Shown: in pieces, positions 12,188 through 22,972 of the stretch
Numbering within the stretch: position 1 is the stretch's first letter
Layout: the number at the start of each line of letters is the position of its first letter
Source of the DNA: Lingula anatina
Lineage: Eukaryota; Brachiopoda; Lingulata; Lingulida; Lingulidae
Assembly: GCF_001039355.2 (NCBI RefSeq)
Contig: NW_019775977.1
Coordinates: 84,602 to 148,601 of the forward strand
Direction: 5' to 3'
Length of the DNA: 64,000 nt
Program-made: the position numbers and the translations under genes
The notes under the pieces: model-generated
Told to the model about the DNA's origin: nothing
Databases searched by the model: none
The model's input: the letters and a program-made list of their open reading frames with translations, nothing else

Positions 12188-14325
12188 CAAGACTGCATTT
12201 ACAGAAGAAAGCTTATGGAATTATTTTCACTGTTTGAAGCGTTCTCTTAAAGTCACCCTAAAACGCACCTCTGATTAATAGGACTCCTAATACACTGTAC
12301 ATGTTTTTTCTTAATTAATCTATTGATTCATTTATCTACTTATTATTATAATGTACTCATCGAGTTGCTTTTTTGTTACACCAAAATAAACCCTGCCAAA
12401 AGAACCTCGAAATTTATCTCTCGGGCAATAAAAAAAAGAAAGAAATTAAATTAGCCCCTTTTCAAATCTGACCTACTGATTTCCCTTCCAGTCCGTGAAG
12501 CACAGAAAGTAAAACAAAATGCAAAAATCATATACAGCAAAAATCATATACAGTATTCCAGGCAATAATGTAAAGAAACTGCTGTTTTAAGCAAAACTAT
12601 TTGAAAATTAATGGTGGCTTTTAGCGAATAACTCGATATAAACACTAGCCTAATATGCATCTTTTAATACAGCCAACAGAACTTAATTTACCGCCGATTT
12701 TGTTTTAACGTATTCCCTTTTATTTCCTTGTGTATGTAATACGTTTCACACCGTATATATGTGAGCTAAGTTACTTATGCCCCGATGTTAGTGAACTTTG
12801 AAAGGCTCACCAATTCGGAATAGAAGTAAGTCCTGGACGTTTGCTATATTTTATGGGCGCATTTGGGACGTAGAAAGCCAATGTGTGTAGTTACTCGGTG
12901 CACATATCATTTTAAGTGCACTGTGTTTAAATGAGACAAAATACTAGAATTATCAATCTACTCAACATACCTTGTTCGTGGGGGTTCACCCCCCTAGTAC
13001 ATGTACCAGTACCCCCAGGTCTTCGTGTATATTTCACCCTGTTTACATGTACTAATGCTAACTTATCTTAAATATAATTCTAATTTGTGTTATAAGTACA
13101 CCTGTTTGTCAAACTATCTTCCCATTTATAAATTTCCTCTGTAACTTTCACTTTATTTGCTTATGTTATTTATTAGTCTATATCAACACAACTTATTTAG
13201 GTTTTCAAATAAATATTGTTAACTGCCATCCTGTTTAACAAATGCACACTTGCTAGAGGGGTAATGAATATAATTCCAACAACAGTAACCCATTAACAGT
13301 ATCTTTAAAGATGGACCAACGGTCTAATTAAAAAGATAACGTTAATAAGATGTTATTTTTGCCATTTATGAATCCATTCATGATTTAAGACCTGTCGTGA
13401 TTTCCCCATACTGTCATGAAACTGCAGGGATATCAGGCACGATTCTCATGCGTTACACATACTTATTGTGGCTACATGAATATCTCTGGTAGTTGTAATA
13501 AGAATATTGACCGGAGTAAGGTGTAAAAAGTGTCACGCTCTATGGACACATATACAGTTATTTCCTTCTAAGCACGATGAAGGCGTATTGCCTTATACAT
13601 TATAACTGCCTTATAATTTGACCGGCACTTAGTAAGAATTTAATCTTGCCCTTTTTGTCACGCGAACTGTATTTAGCATGCGTGGTCATATATGTATACG
13701 TTGTTATCAGGGGGCTCGGATCGCAAGGAAGTGTTCGCTCGTGTAAAGTGTTGTTTGGCCGGTTTATTTCCTCATTGGTTTCACAATTGTCCTTTGTCAT
13801 GGAAACAAACAGGCGCGTTTGAGACGGGGAAGGTCACAGTAAACACGTGTAGTGCTGCAAGAAAGCAGAGCTGTGTTGGACGATGGTTCTTCTCCCAAAA
13901 TATGTTCTTTTTCTGGGACTTCTGTTTGTTTGGACTGAGAGGACCGTAAGTGCGCCGTTTTCCAACATCTTACGGGATCCTTACAGTATATTTCTATCAG
14001 GACCACAGTACAATTTCAATCTGTTTCAACGCACGAGGGACATCGTTTACGGCCGGCGAGGAGGGAAGTCTACCTCTAATTCCAACACAAGCGTCGGTCG
14101 AGGTTACAAGAGTCTCGTTGCTTATAACGTTTCCCAGAAAAAATCGGGTGGGAGGCACGCCATTAAGCATAAAGAACTGACACCTGATATCTATTTCTCC
14201 TATCACGACCAAAAACACAATAATGGACCAGTGAATGGCCTCCTGCCGAGGGGCTCCTTAAAGGGAAAGAAGAAGAGTGGAAAAGTGTGGTTCCAGGATG
14301 CATACAGCAATCTCCGATAAACATC
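11406..14325 (+). repeat. Segmental tandem duplicate, copy A (~2.9 kb)
   Basis: Sequence from 11406 matches that from 14327 nearly base for base through to the end of the secreted-protein gene at 13883, with small indels and microsatellite length changes. It contains a (GT)n run at about 12139-12185. Copy A ends at a single N six bases after its stop codon, where copy B continues into a normal 3' flank. Apart from the gene no other coding sequence is seen. Confidence 0.92.
13883..14320 (+). CDS. Secreted basic protein, 145 aa, copy A
   Basis: The signal peptide is about residues 1-24 (hydrophobic core FLGLLFVW, ending TVSA before PF). The mature part is Arg/Lys-rich, with an RDIVYGRRGGK segment, a Ser/Asn stretch, KK pairs, and a Lys-rich tail (GKKKSGK). 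It has no Cys after the signal and no GY repeats, so it differs from its neighbours. I do not recognise the family. The paralogue at 17071 differs at two residues (Leu to Ile in the signal core, and terminal Arg to Gln). The 3' end meets a one-base N, so its 3' UTR is missing. GTAAGT at 13946-13951, inside the signal-peptide codons, is a perfect splice donor absent from the other copy. Confidence 0.78.
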   Translation: MVLLPKYVLFLGLLFVWTERTVSAPFSNILRDPYSIFLSGPQYNFNLFQRTRDIVYGRRGGKSTSNSNTSVGRGYKSLVAYNVSQKKSGGRHAIKHKELTPDIYFSYHDQKHNNGPVNGLLPRGSLKGKKKSGKVWFQDAYSNLR

Positions 14326-14326
14326 N
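14326..14326. other. Single-N assembly join
   Basis: One N separates the end of gene copy A from the start of segment copy B, at the place where the (TA)n repeat is expected. Confidence 0.95.
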
Positions 14327-15060
14327 ATAATTATAATATAATTCAATGTAAATCAAAAATCACATTTCAAGAACGCAATGCCGGAATTAAGCGCCCCGCA
14401 ATCGGAGTTTCTCATGTTAACACTCAGAAAAAGGTTTCCCTCATACGACCAACTGTCCATTTCATTTATGAGACATATCTCGAACTCTGTTTTTAAAACA
14501 ACTTGACAAAATTTGGAAATATAGTCCCTTTTAAAATTCGTCTCATATTGTTCGTGACACACCGAACACTAGCCTTTTTCCATCTATAGAAGCTATGGTG
14601 ATCAGTTAAATTACAAATCCATGGGTGTGAAGCCTGTTATTCGTCTCCATTTATTCAGATTCACATTGTTAAATTAGCCCCAAAGTGCCCTAAATGGTAT
14701 GGTACGTGGACTTATTTAAGGCGCAGTATTGGTTGGTAAAAAGCTGCGAGAGTCTAGATGAAGGTCATTAGAAAATAGACTGCGAAACGCTTGGCATGAA
14801 ATGTTAGGGATATTTTCTTGGGAGGATGCGTGTGGGAACAAGATTGCATTTATAAAAAAAGAATGTATTTCATTGTTTGACCTTTTTATTCAAAAATCCT
14901 CATGCCCATGAGTTTTTAATAGCGAAAAAGGAATTTTGTATCAAAACTGCCATATGCAAGGCTAACAGCACGCGTCAGAATCAATTTTCATATAATTTCA
15001 TGGTTTTAGATGATAAGATAATATACAATAGACTGCTTGGCATGAAATGTTTGGAGTATT

Positions 15061-15121
<61 letters not shown>

Positions 15122-17514
15122 CAAGACTGCATTTACAGAAGAAAGCTTATGGAATTATTTTCACTGTTTGAACTTTTTATTCATAAATCTTCATGCCCAT
15201 GTGTTTTTAATAGCAAAACAGGAAGATTTCAAAATTGTCATATGCGGGGCTAATAGCATGCATAAGAATCAAATCAAATCAAATTCTATATAATTTCATG
15301 TTTTTAGATGATAAAATAATGCGTGTGTCAGAATCAAACTTATTCGACATTTGATATATCGAATTGACTTTATCGCTACTCTACAATTATTTATTTTGGC
15401 AGCGTTCTCTTAAAGTCACCCTAAAACGTACCTCAGATTAATAGGTCTCCTAATACACTGTAACATGGTTGTTCTTAATTAATCTATTCATTTATTTATC
15501 TAATTATAATTATAATGTACTAATCGATTTGCCAAAAGAACCTTGAAGATTATCTCTCGGGCAATAAAAAAAAAGAAAGAAAGAAAGAAAGAAAGAAAGA
15601 AATTAAATTACCCCCTTTTCAAATCTGATCTACTGATTTCCCTTCCAGTCCGTTAAGCACAGAAAGTAAGACAAAATGTCTGTGCATGCAAAAATCATAT
15701 ACAGCTTTCCAGGCAATAATGAAAAGAAACTGTTTTTTTAAGCAATACTATTTGAAACTACATGTAAATGGTGGCTTTTCGTTGGGTTCAGCGACAGTAA
15801 CTCGATATAACCACTAGCTTAATATGCATCTTTTAATACAACCAACAGAAGTTGATTTACCGCCGAATTTGTTTTAACGAATTCCCTTTTATTTCCTTGT
15901 GTAAGTAAGTGGCGTTCACCTGCAGGGCCATTTATATTTCACACCGTATATGTGAGCTAACTTACTTATGTCCCGATGTAAGTGAGTGTTGAAAGGCTCA
16001 CCAATTCGGAATAGAAGTAAGCCCTGGACGTTTTCTATATTTTATGGGCATATTTGGGACGTAGAAAGCTAATGAGTGTAGTTACTCGGTGCACATATCA
16101 TTTTAAGTGCACTGTGTATAAAAGAGACAAAATACCAGAATTATCAATCTACTCAACATACCTTGTTCGTGGGGGTTCGTCCTTCTAGTACCAATATCCC
16201 CAGGGCGCCGTGTATATTGCACCCTGTTTACATGTACGAATGCTAACTTATCTTAAATATAATTTCAATTTGTGTTATAAGTGCATTTGTTTGTCAAACT
16301 ATCTTCCCATTTATAAATTTCCTCTGTAATTTTCACTTTATTTGCTTATGTTATTTACTAGTCTATATCAACACAACTTATTTAGGTTTTCAAATAAATA
16401 TTGTTAACTGCCATCCTGTTTAACAAATGCACACTTGCTAGAGGGGTAATGAATATAATTCCAACAACAGTAACCCATTAACAGTATCTTTAAAGATGGA
16501 CCAACGGTCTAATTAAAAAGATAACGTTAATAAGATGTTATTTTTGCCATTTATGAATCCATTCATGATTTAAGACCTGTCGTGATTTCCCCATACTGTC
16601 ATGAAACTGCAGGGATATCAGGCACGATTCTCATGCGATACACATACTTATTGTGGCTACATGAATATCTATATGGTAGTTCTAAATAAGAATATTGACC
16701 GGAGTAAGGTGTAAAAAGTGTCACGCTCTATGGACACATATACAGTTATTTCCTTCTAAGCACGATGAAGGCGTATTGCCTTATACATTATAACTGCCTT
16801 ATAATTTGACCGGCACTTAGTCAGGATTTAATCTTGCTCTTTTAGTCACGCGACCTGTATTTAGCATGCGTGGTCATATATGTATACGTTGTTATCAGGG
16901 GGCACGGATCGCAAGGAAGTGTTCGCTCGTGTAAAGTGTTGTTTGGCCGGTTTATTTCCTCATTGGTGTCACAATTGTCCTTTGTCATGGAAACAAACAG
17001 GCGCGTTTGAGACGGGGAAGGTCACAGTAAACACGTGTAGTGCTGCAAGAAAGCAGAGCTGTGTTGGACGATGGTTCTTCTCCCAAAATATGTTATTTTT
17101 CTGGGACTTCTGTTTGTTTGGACTGAGAGGACCGTTAGTGCGCCGTTTTCCAACATCTTACGGGATCCTTACAGTATATTTCTATCAGGACCACAGTACA
17201 ATTTTAATCTGTTTCAACGCACGAGGGACATCGTTTACGGCCGGCGAGGAGGGAAGTCTACCTCTAATTCCAACACAAGCGTCGGTCGAGGTTACAAGAG
17301 TCTCGTTGCTTATAACGTTTCCCAGAAAAAATCGGGTGGGAGGCACGCCATTAAGCATAAAGAACTGACACCTGATATCTATTTCTCCTATCACGACCAA
17401 AAACACAATAATGGACCAGTGAATGGCCTCCTGCCGAGGGGCTCCTTAAAGGGAAAGAAGAAGAGTGGAAAAGTGTGGTTCCAGGATGCATACAGCAATC
17501 TCCAATAAACTTCC
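14327..17514 (+). repeat. Segmental tandem duplicate, copy B (~3.2 kb)
   Basis: Second copy of the segment at 11406. It has an extra ~230 bp at about 15170-15400, which partly repeats the preceding motif (TTTTTATTCATAAATCTTCA and GTTTTTAATAGC). It also carries a poly-T/(GT)n tract at 15059-15119 and a longer GAAA run at about 15572-15600. Confidence 0.92.
17071..17508 (+). CDS. Secreted basic protein, 145 aa, copy B
   Basis: Nearly identical to the gene at 13883, with the same signal peptide and the same Arg/Lys/Ser/Asn-rich mature part. The codon pair that forms GTAAGT in copy A reads GTTAGT here, a silent change. The terminal Gln codon CAA followed by TAA and A creates AATAAA at 17504-17509, overlapping the stop codon; copy A has GATAAA. 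No 3' UTR intron is obvious after this stop, unlike most neighbours. A more conventional poly(A) signal lies at 17984. A sequence CATATATGTATACG about 190 bp upstream may serve as the TATA element. Function unknown; a secreted matrix role is inferred from context. Confidence 0.82.
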   Translation: MVLLPKYVIFLGLLFVWTERTVSAPFSNILRDPYSIFLSGPQYNFNLFQRTRDIVYGRRGGKSTSNSNTSVGRGYKSLVAYNVSQKKSGGRHAIKHKELTPDIYFSYHDQKHNNGPVNGLLPRGSLKGKKKSGKVWFQDAYSNLQ

Positions 17515-17983
17515 ATATATTTATTGTTAATTCTTTGGGAAAACCACGTACCTCAAATTTGCCAGTCGTACAAAGCTGTGTCAGGGACAGCCGGGGATGA
17601 ACACTAGGAGAACATACTTGATGTGACGCTGTCGGCATTTTCTGTGTATAGGACACCAAGGGGAGAAACTGACCACGGGGATGAGGGTTTTAAACAACAC
17701 ATACAGTAAAACCTCCATGTCTTCTAAGCCCACAACTCGCGGCTTTTTGGTGAAATCCATCAATCACTGCGGCTATTCAAAGACAATTCAGTCACCAGCA
17801 AATGTGAACATTCACGTAAATCCGAGTGCCCTTTATAGAGTGGCGTAGCTCAGATAGACATTCAGGAGATCATTTTGACTGTCCAACCATTTACTGCAGT
17901 AGAAAAAGAAAGAACATGTATTCTATGTATATACAACATAAAAGAATCATGTACATGTACTGGCATATGCTTGTTATATGTTA

Positions 17984-17989
17984 AATAAA
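17984..17989 (+). terminator. Poly(A) signal for the gene at 17071
   Basis: AATAAA about 475 bp after the stop codon, followed within 20 bp by T-rich sequence. Confidence 0.5.
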
Positions 17990-18009
17990 TGTCACCTTTA
18001 TCTTTATAC

Positions 18010-19530
18010 GCATCGTCTTAGTTTCAGAGTAAGTGTATTAGATTTATACAAATATGGAAGTAACAGTTTTTACCGTGGTAGGTACGGGTACCAGTAATTG
18101 CTAGTAAATTAAATACTGCATACAGATAATACACTGGGCATAGCTTTTTTAACTTTCTATCTTTTGTTCTACAATATAATTTGGCCGTGGTCCCCCAAAC
18201 CAGGTATCTTTCAGTGTATGATTAACAACCCAGCATACAAGTAATACTGTGAAAAAAAAAATTCAATATCCGGGGCTCACATCTTGGAGGCACTTACATG
18301 ATCAAAGCCCTTTGATGGAGGACCTTAAAGCCACGCCTCATCTGAAAGCTTATTTCAAAGTGTAGGACTTCAGATATTCAAATTTCATTAGTGTTCCCAA
18401 CTAAGATTCGAGGATTAGGCTTACGTTCCATCTTCTTAATTCTCTTTTTTTTCGGACAAAATGCACATTCTTCATGCCATAAAGGTATCTAAATGGAGGC
18501 CATATTGTTTGTTAGGTTTATGTGAAGAGTAATTTTTATGAGATTCCAATCAATGTGCAACAGGTTTGAGGTGAAACTAACATGAAAACTAAGAAAAAAT
18601 GATGACGCCACCACCAGTTTATTGCACATTCCTCTTTCCACTGACATCCAGTAAAATTTGGTGTTGTTCATTACAAACTTTAAAGTTAAGATAACTAGAA
18701 AGGAAGCTGTTGTAGTCTGGACGAAGCGCGCACACCCGGCATTGCGTTCATGGTCCGCCTCTTTTTTATTGAATGTCACGTGGACATTATTGTTCAATCG
18801 CGATCATATTCTTTAAAACAAAACTGTGGAGCTACACAATGTATGTAGAAAGTAATGAGTGAAAATTTTGAGAGATAAGACTTTGAAGTTTGGAGCATTT
18901 TAAACCACCCGACCACAAGACTCTCACAAGATACCCACATACAATTTCTGGCTAAATCTGTGTACATTTGTGTACTGTGACAGAATTTTTGCACAGAATG
19001 TCAGAAATGACGTCACCACCTAGCTGGTCAGTGGTGGAGAGTATCAGCCTGGAGTGAGCACGCACGCGTATTCAATGTATAATCATATACTCTGGCATTT
19101 TCACGCAATGTGATATCTATATGAATGCGTACGCTTTAAGAGACTGTATAAAAAGTTATATTCTGCTTCAGACGCACGTGCGCACATACACGCACACGCA
19201 CACAGACATAAAAAGTGACAAATTTATAAACAATTATATTTGACGCCCCTCCTTGTCATAGCCTTGTCTAGCTTCTCTGCTGTAAACTGTGAAACCCAGT
19301 TCCCTGTCTACAGGTACCTGCTGCCTTGGACGGCAACAGTGCGTAAGATTGCCGATGACATTTGATGCCCTCTTGGAGTAATTGAAATCACACATCTCTG
19401 CCAAACGAAGTAATTAACTCCAACCGTGGTAATATGTGGTCACATTTTGGTGAGAAAGCAGAGATAAGCAATGATGGGCGTGCAGGTTTTTACTATATTA
19501 AGGAAATGATTGCAACTTTTTACGTAGGCA
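18010..19530. other. Intergenic, no gene seen
   Basis: No convincing exon on either strand. It contains short CA/CACG runs near 19165-19210. Small open frames here have no signal peptide and no low-complexity signature. Confidence 0.55.
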
Positions 19531-19536
19531 CAGCTT

Positions 19537-19544
19537 TATATATA
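19537..19544 (+). promoter_or_regulatory. TATA box of the gene at 19664
   Basis: TATATATA within CTTTATATATAGACC, about 125 bp before the start codon. It predicts transcription start near 19567, so the in-frame ATG at 19550 cannot be the start. Confidence 0.75.
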
Positions 19545-19663
19545 GACCCGTGCGACGGGATCAAGGTTTACAAACGTTCAACACTCAAAGGCAGAGAAAC
19601 CCCAAAATTCACTTTATGTGTGCTCTCGACAATCCTGATCGACAGAAATTTTCAAGGAACATT

Positions 19664-20674
19664 ATGATCTCAATCACCTTTCTCATTGTAACATTGGCTC
19701 TCAGCGAAGCACATGGAAATCACCTAGATCCCCGGGAACCCGAGCCTCCCCAGGGTCGTTACTTCTACTCGCAGTACCCACCTAGTCCGTATGCCGCTGG
19801 GTCACCAGGGGCCCCAGGGATGGTGGCCGGGCCTTCTGTCAACTACCTGCGCTACCCAAGGAACCTCAGACCCGGTCAAATGACCAGCGCACAGTACGGT
19901 GGACCAGAGCCCTCCCCCGGGTCCGGTATGCCCTATGCCAACATGCCGTACAGTAGGTACGGCACGTACCCGCCAAGCCCCTACGCTGCTGGTTCAGGCT
20001 ATCAAGGCAGCCCTGGCGGTAGCTACAGCAACACTGGAGCATACCCAGCCAGCCCTTATGCCAGTAGCCTCTACGGTACATACCAAGGAAATCCATACAG
20101 CGCTGGAACTAGGTATTACAGCAACGGTGGTGCATATCCGGCCAGTCCATACGGTATTGGAAACAGATATACGCCAAGTCCATACGGCGTTGGGACAACG
20201 CCCTCAGCCACACCCTTCAGAAATGGCGGGCCGTACCAAGTCCAACCCTATGGTTCCGGGATCCTCATTGAGAACGCGGCTTCTGGCACTGGAGCAGGAA
20301 GCGCTGTTCCCCAAGGGTCGCTGCTAGGCTATGGCAACACCAACCCTAGCCTTGCGGCGGGTTCACCAGCAAGCCCGACTTCACCACTGTCCGTTCTGAG
20401 CTCCCTGGGTTCGGCCTCCAACGGTGCTGCAGGTCCTGGACAACAGGCAATAGTCCCTGTGTATGTCTTAGGTGTTCCGGGGAACGCTGCTGGCAATGCT
20501 AACGTGCAACCCGCGAATGGCGCCATACCGGCGTCATCATTCTTCACCAACCCGAGTCTTAATCAGCCCGGGGGAACGAATCTAGGGTCCAGTATTCCTC
20601 TAATGGTTTCTAGCAGCATGCAGAATTTGTTGTCGACCCTGGGAGCGCCCTCCTCCGGACAAAACGGCGGCTAA
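19664..20674 (+). CDS. Secreted Pro/Gly/Tyr/Ser-rich repeat protein, 336 aa
   Basis: The frame is open from 19550, but the TATA box and a clean signal peptide (MISITFLIVTLALSEAHG) place the start at 19664. Residues ~20-50 are Pro/Glu/Tyr-rich. Residues ~50-200 carry irregular repeats around a YP[PA]SPY core (PPSPYAAGS, YPASPYGIG, TPSPYGVG). Residues ~200-336 are Ala/Ser/Gly/Pro/Asn-rich with few aromatics and a hydrophobic-Ser patch before the final SSGQNGG. So it has two parts, a Tyr/Pro repeat half and an Ala/Ser/Gly half, like a structural matrix or silk-type protein. No family recognised. No 3' UTR intron donor is visible near the stop. ATTAAA at 21148-21153 is a plausible poly(A) signal. 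Confidence 0.85.
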   Translation: MISITFLIVTLALSEAHGNHLDPREPEPPQGRYFYSQYPPSPYAAGSPGAPGMVAGPSVNYLRYPRNLRPGQMTSAQYGGPEPSPGSGMPYANMPYSRYGTYPPSPYAAGSGYQGSPGGSYSNTGAYPASPYASSLYGTYQGNPYSAGTRYYSNGGAYPASPYGIGNRYTPSPYGVGTTPSATPFRNGGPYQVQPYGSGILIENAASGTGAGSAVPQGSLLGYGNTNPSLAAGSPASPTSPLSVLSSLGSASNGAAGPGQQAIVPVYVLGVPGNAAGNANVQPANGAIPASSFFTNPSLNQPGGTNLGSSIPLMVSSSMQNLLSTLGAPSSGQNGG

Positions 20675-21147
20675 GGACAAGTTCAGTTTGATCACTGTGA
20701 AATTGAAATAAGACATTGAAACGAGACATATTACTAATATGGATTTTTTTTTTTTGGTTTTGATGTCACATGATGTTATAGTTACACATTTAGTATCTAA
20801 TTTGTTTTATGCGTCCTTGTTCTACATTGATGAAAACATTGTGCTCAGTGAATTGTTGCCTGTATACACAGCACCGGTGCTTCCGCACTATTGCCGGTAT
20901 TTCATCGTGTTTTCAGTTAAAGATATACGCGACTTACTGTTTTAAATCTTCCAATTTTTGTTTGAGATGACTTGTTTTATTTACATTAATGCCAAAGGTT
21001 TCTTAATGTAGGTTCGGTAGTGGAATTATCATCCGCTACGTAAATTTTGCAAGTCGTTCAAGTTGTTCAAATAACCGCTATCTGGAGTTATGACAAAAAT
21101 TCATTCACTGTGGTGTAAAATGTATTGTCGGATTTTTCATTTTGGTC

Positions 21148-21153
21148 ATTAAA
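21148..21153 (+). terminator. Poly(A) signal of the gene at 19664
   Basis: ATTAAA about 475 bp after the stop codon, in the sequence GTCATTAAAAAAG. Confidence 0.45.
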
Positions 21154-21199
21154 AAAGAAATACTCTCAAAAAAAGTCGTTGACTCTATTTATTTATCTT

Positions 21200-22287
21200 T
21201 AGAATCACGTATTCTGCCTCTTCGACAGTTACATATTATAAATTAGGTAATGTATCTCTTAACAATTTTACAAAAAAAATTACCATTGGTTTCGTAGGGC
21301 ACCGTAAAGTAGTGTTCTGATTAAAAGAAGGCTATGCAATAAACTGCTGTTGACGTTAGAACATCTTTTTGTTTTTAGTTTATATGTAAGTTTCACCACA
21401 AGCTTGTTTTACACTTGCAGGAATCTTGTGATAATGACTCTTTACACAAAACCAAATTTATCCGTCATTTAGGAACTTTTATGGCATGAATCGTATTGGA
21501 AAAAAGAAAATTAGTAAGTAAGATGACAAGTAATACTCGAATCTAAATTGGAAATACTAATGATTTTGAATTTCTGAAGTCCTACAGTTTGAAAGAAATT
21601 TTCAGAATGGATATTTAATTTTTGAATCTACAAATTATGTAGAAATCTACAAATCATGCAGTGCACGGAATTAGCTAATTGTAAGATATTTAAAAAATTT
21701 CTTTAACAGAATTTTTTGAAAAACTGTGTTCATATACATGTAGCTTATCTTTGTCGATTGAAATGGAAATTACCTCGGGTATCATTGAACGAAAAATGCA
21801 CATGCTCTTAAATTTGAAGTTTTTTTTAGAGAAAATTGTCTATGTAAGGCTGCCTAATATCGGTGTCAAAGATGTTCATTATAGAAGACGGCGACGGCAA
21901 CTCAGTAATGGTCGCGGTATCTATGAAATTAAGAAACATACGTCCAAAATTACTGATGAACAATATTCTACACTACAATATACGGTAATAATAATAATAA
22001 TCTACACTACTTGTCCAATATGTATTGTTTAGTTCAAAGTTGAGACCTAAAGGACATACGATTGTGTTTATTAAGGCAGTAACTATTAAATACATGGGTA
22101 GCATCTAAATCTAATTTTCTGAATTTTGAACTGAGATGCATAACTTGTTGAAACACTTCCAATTGGGGTTTAAAATTCCAGAAATTTATAAGGAAAATAT
22201 TTGAAAAATATATACCATCAGATTAGGTATACTTCTGTCATAGATTCGTCTATTTTCTTATTTTCAAGTATGTAATCTCTCTCTCTC

Positions 22288-22332
<45 letters not shown>

Positions 22333-22870
22333 TCATCATCATCAACATCATCATCGTCATCACCTCCCATGCCGTGTATGTTCAAGGAATCACATCTTCA
22401 AATATATCTTTCTTCTGATATTTCAACCAATAGCAGACATAACTGACTGAATTGTTCATGTCTGTAGCACTTTCATCTGGCTGTAAAATGTGCTCTGGGC
22501 TTTGTATTCTCGTTGCTGGGATAATCGTACCCGTTGCAGCCGTTAAGACAGCTTGCGCTGTAAAAGACGCTGATTTAACCAATAGTGTGTTTACAACCAC
22601 GAGGCGTGCCAATGGATGACTTCTGAAAGTGATAAAGTTTGACCTCAAGGAAACCTGTGACTTAATGTTACAGTAAAAACTCGAGATACAGAAACACGAC
22701 ATCGTTGTACCTTTGATAAGAGGTAATTGTTAACTTCACTTATCCGTAACTACGCTTTTTTAACGATTCTCTCCTGATATAGAGACAAGATACATAATAT
22801 CACTAAAACGATTGAGTGATTTTGGGCGGGGCCATTAGATTTATTTCCTTCTTGAAGGGTGGCAGATCTT
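21200..22870. other. Intergenic with (CT)n tract
   Basis: No gene seen. A pure CT microsatellite with one interruption lies at about 22277-22328, followed by a short CAT/ATC-rich stretch. Confidence 0.6.
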
Positions 22871-22879
22871 GGTGGCGGA

Positions 22880-22886
22880 TATAAAG
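22880..22886 (+). promoter_or_regulatory. TATA box of the gene at 22973
   Basis: TATAAAG in GGCGGATATAAAGAG, 93 bp before the start codon. Predicted transcription start is near 22910. Confidence 0.78.
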
Positions 22887-22972
22887 AGAACAAGGTGCTG
22901 AGAATCTGACACCTTAGTCCTGGCAAGAGTCGAGAGAGAAGCGACGACAACAAATCGGAGTTAATCGGAAAA

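Noticed and set aside
14877-15293. 138-codon frame with a Phe run and Cys-Val repeats
   Set aside because: It runs through poly-T and (GT)n and is not conserved in the parallel copy A.
16880-17368. 162-codon frame overlapping the secreted protein gene copy B
   Set aside because: In copy A the same frame is broken by a stop at one base, and the other frame has a signal peptide and conserved coding. It is an overlapping chance frame.
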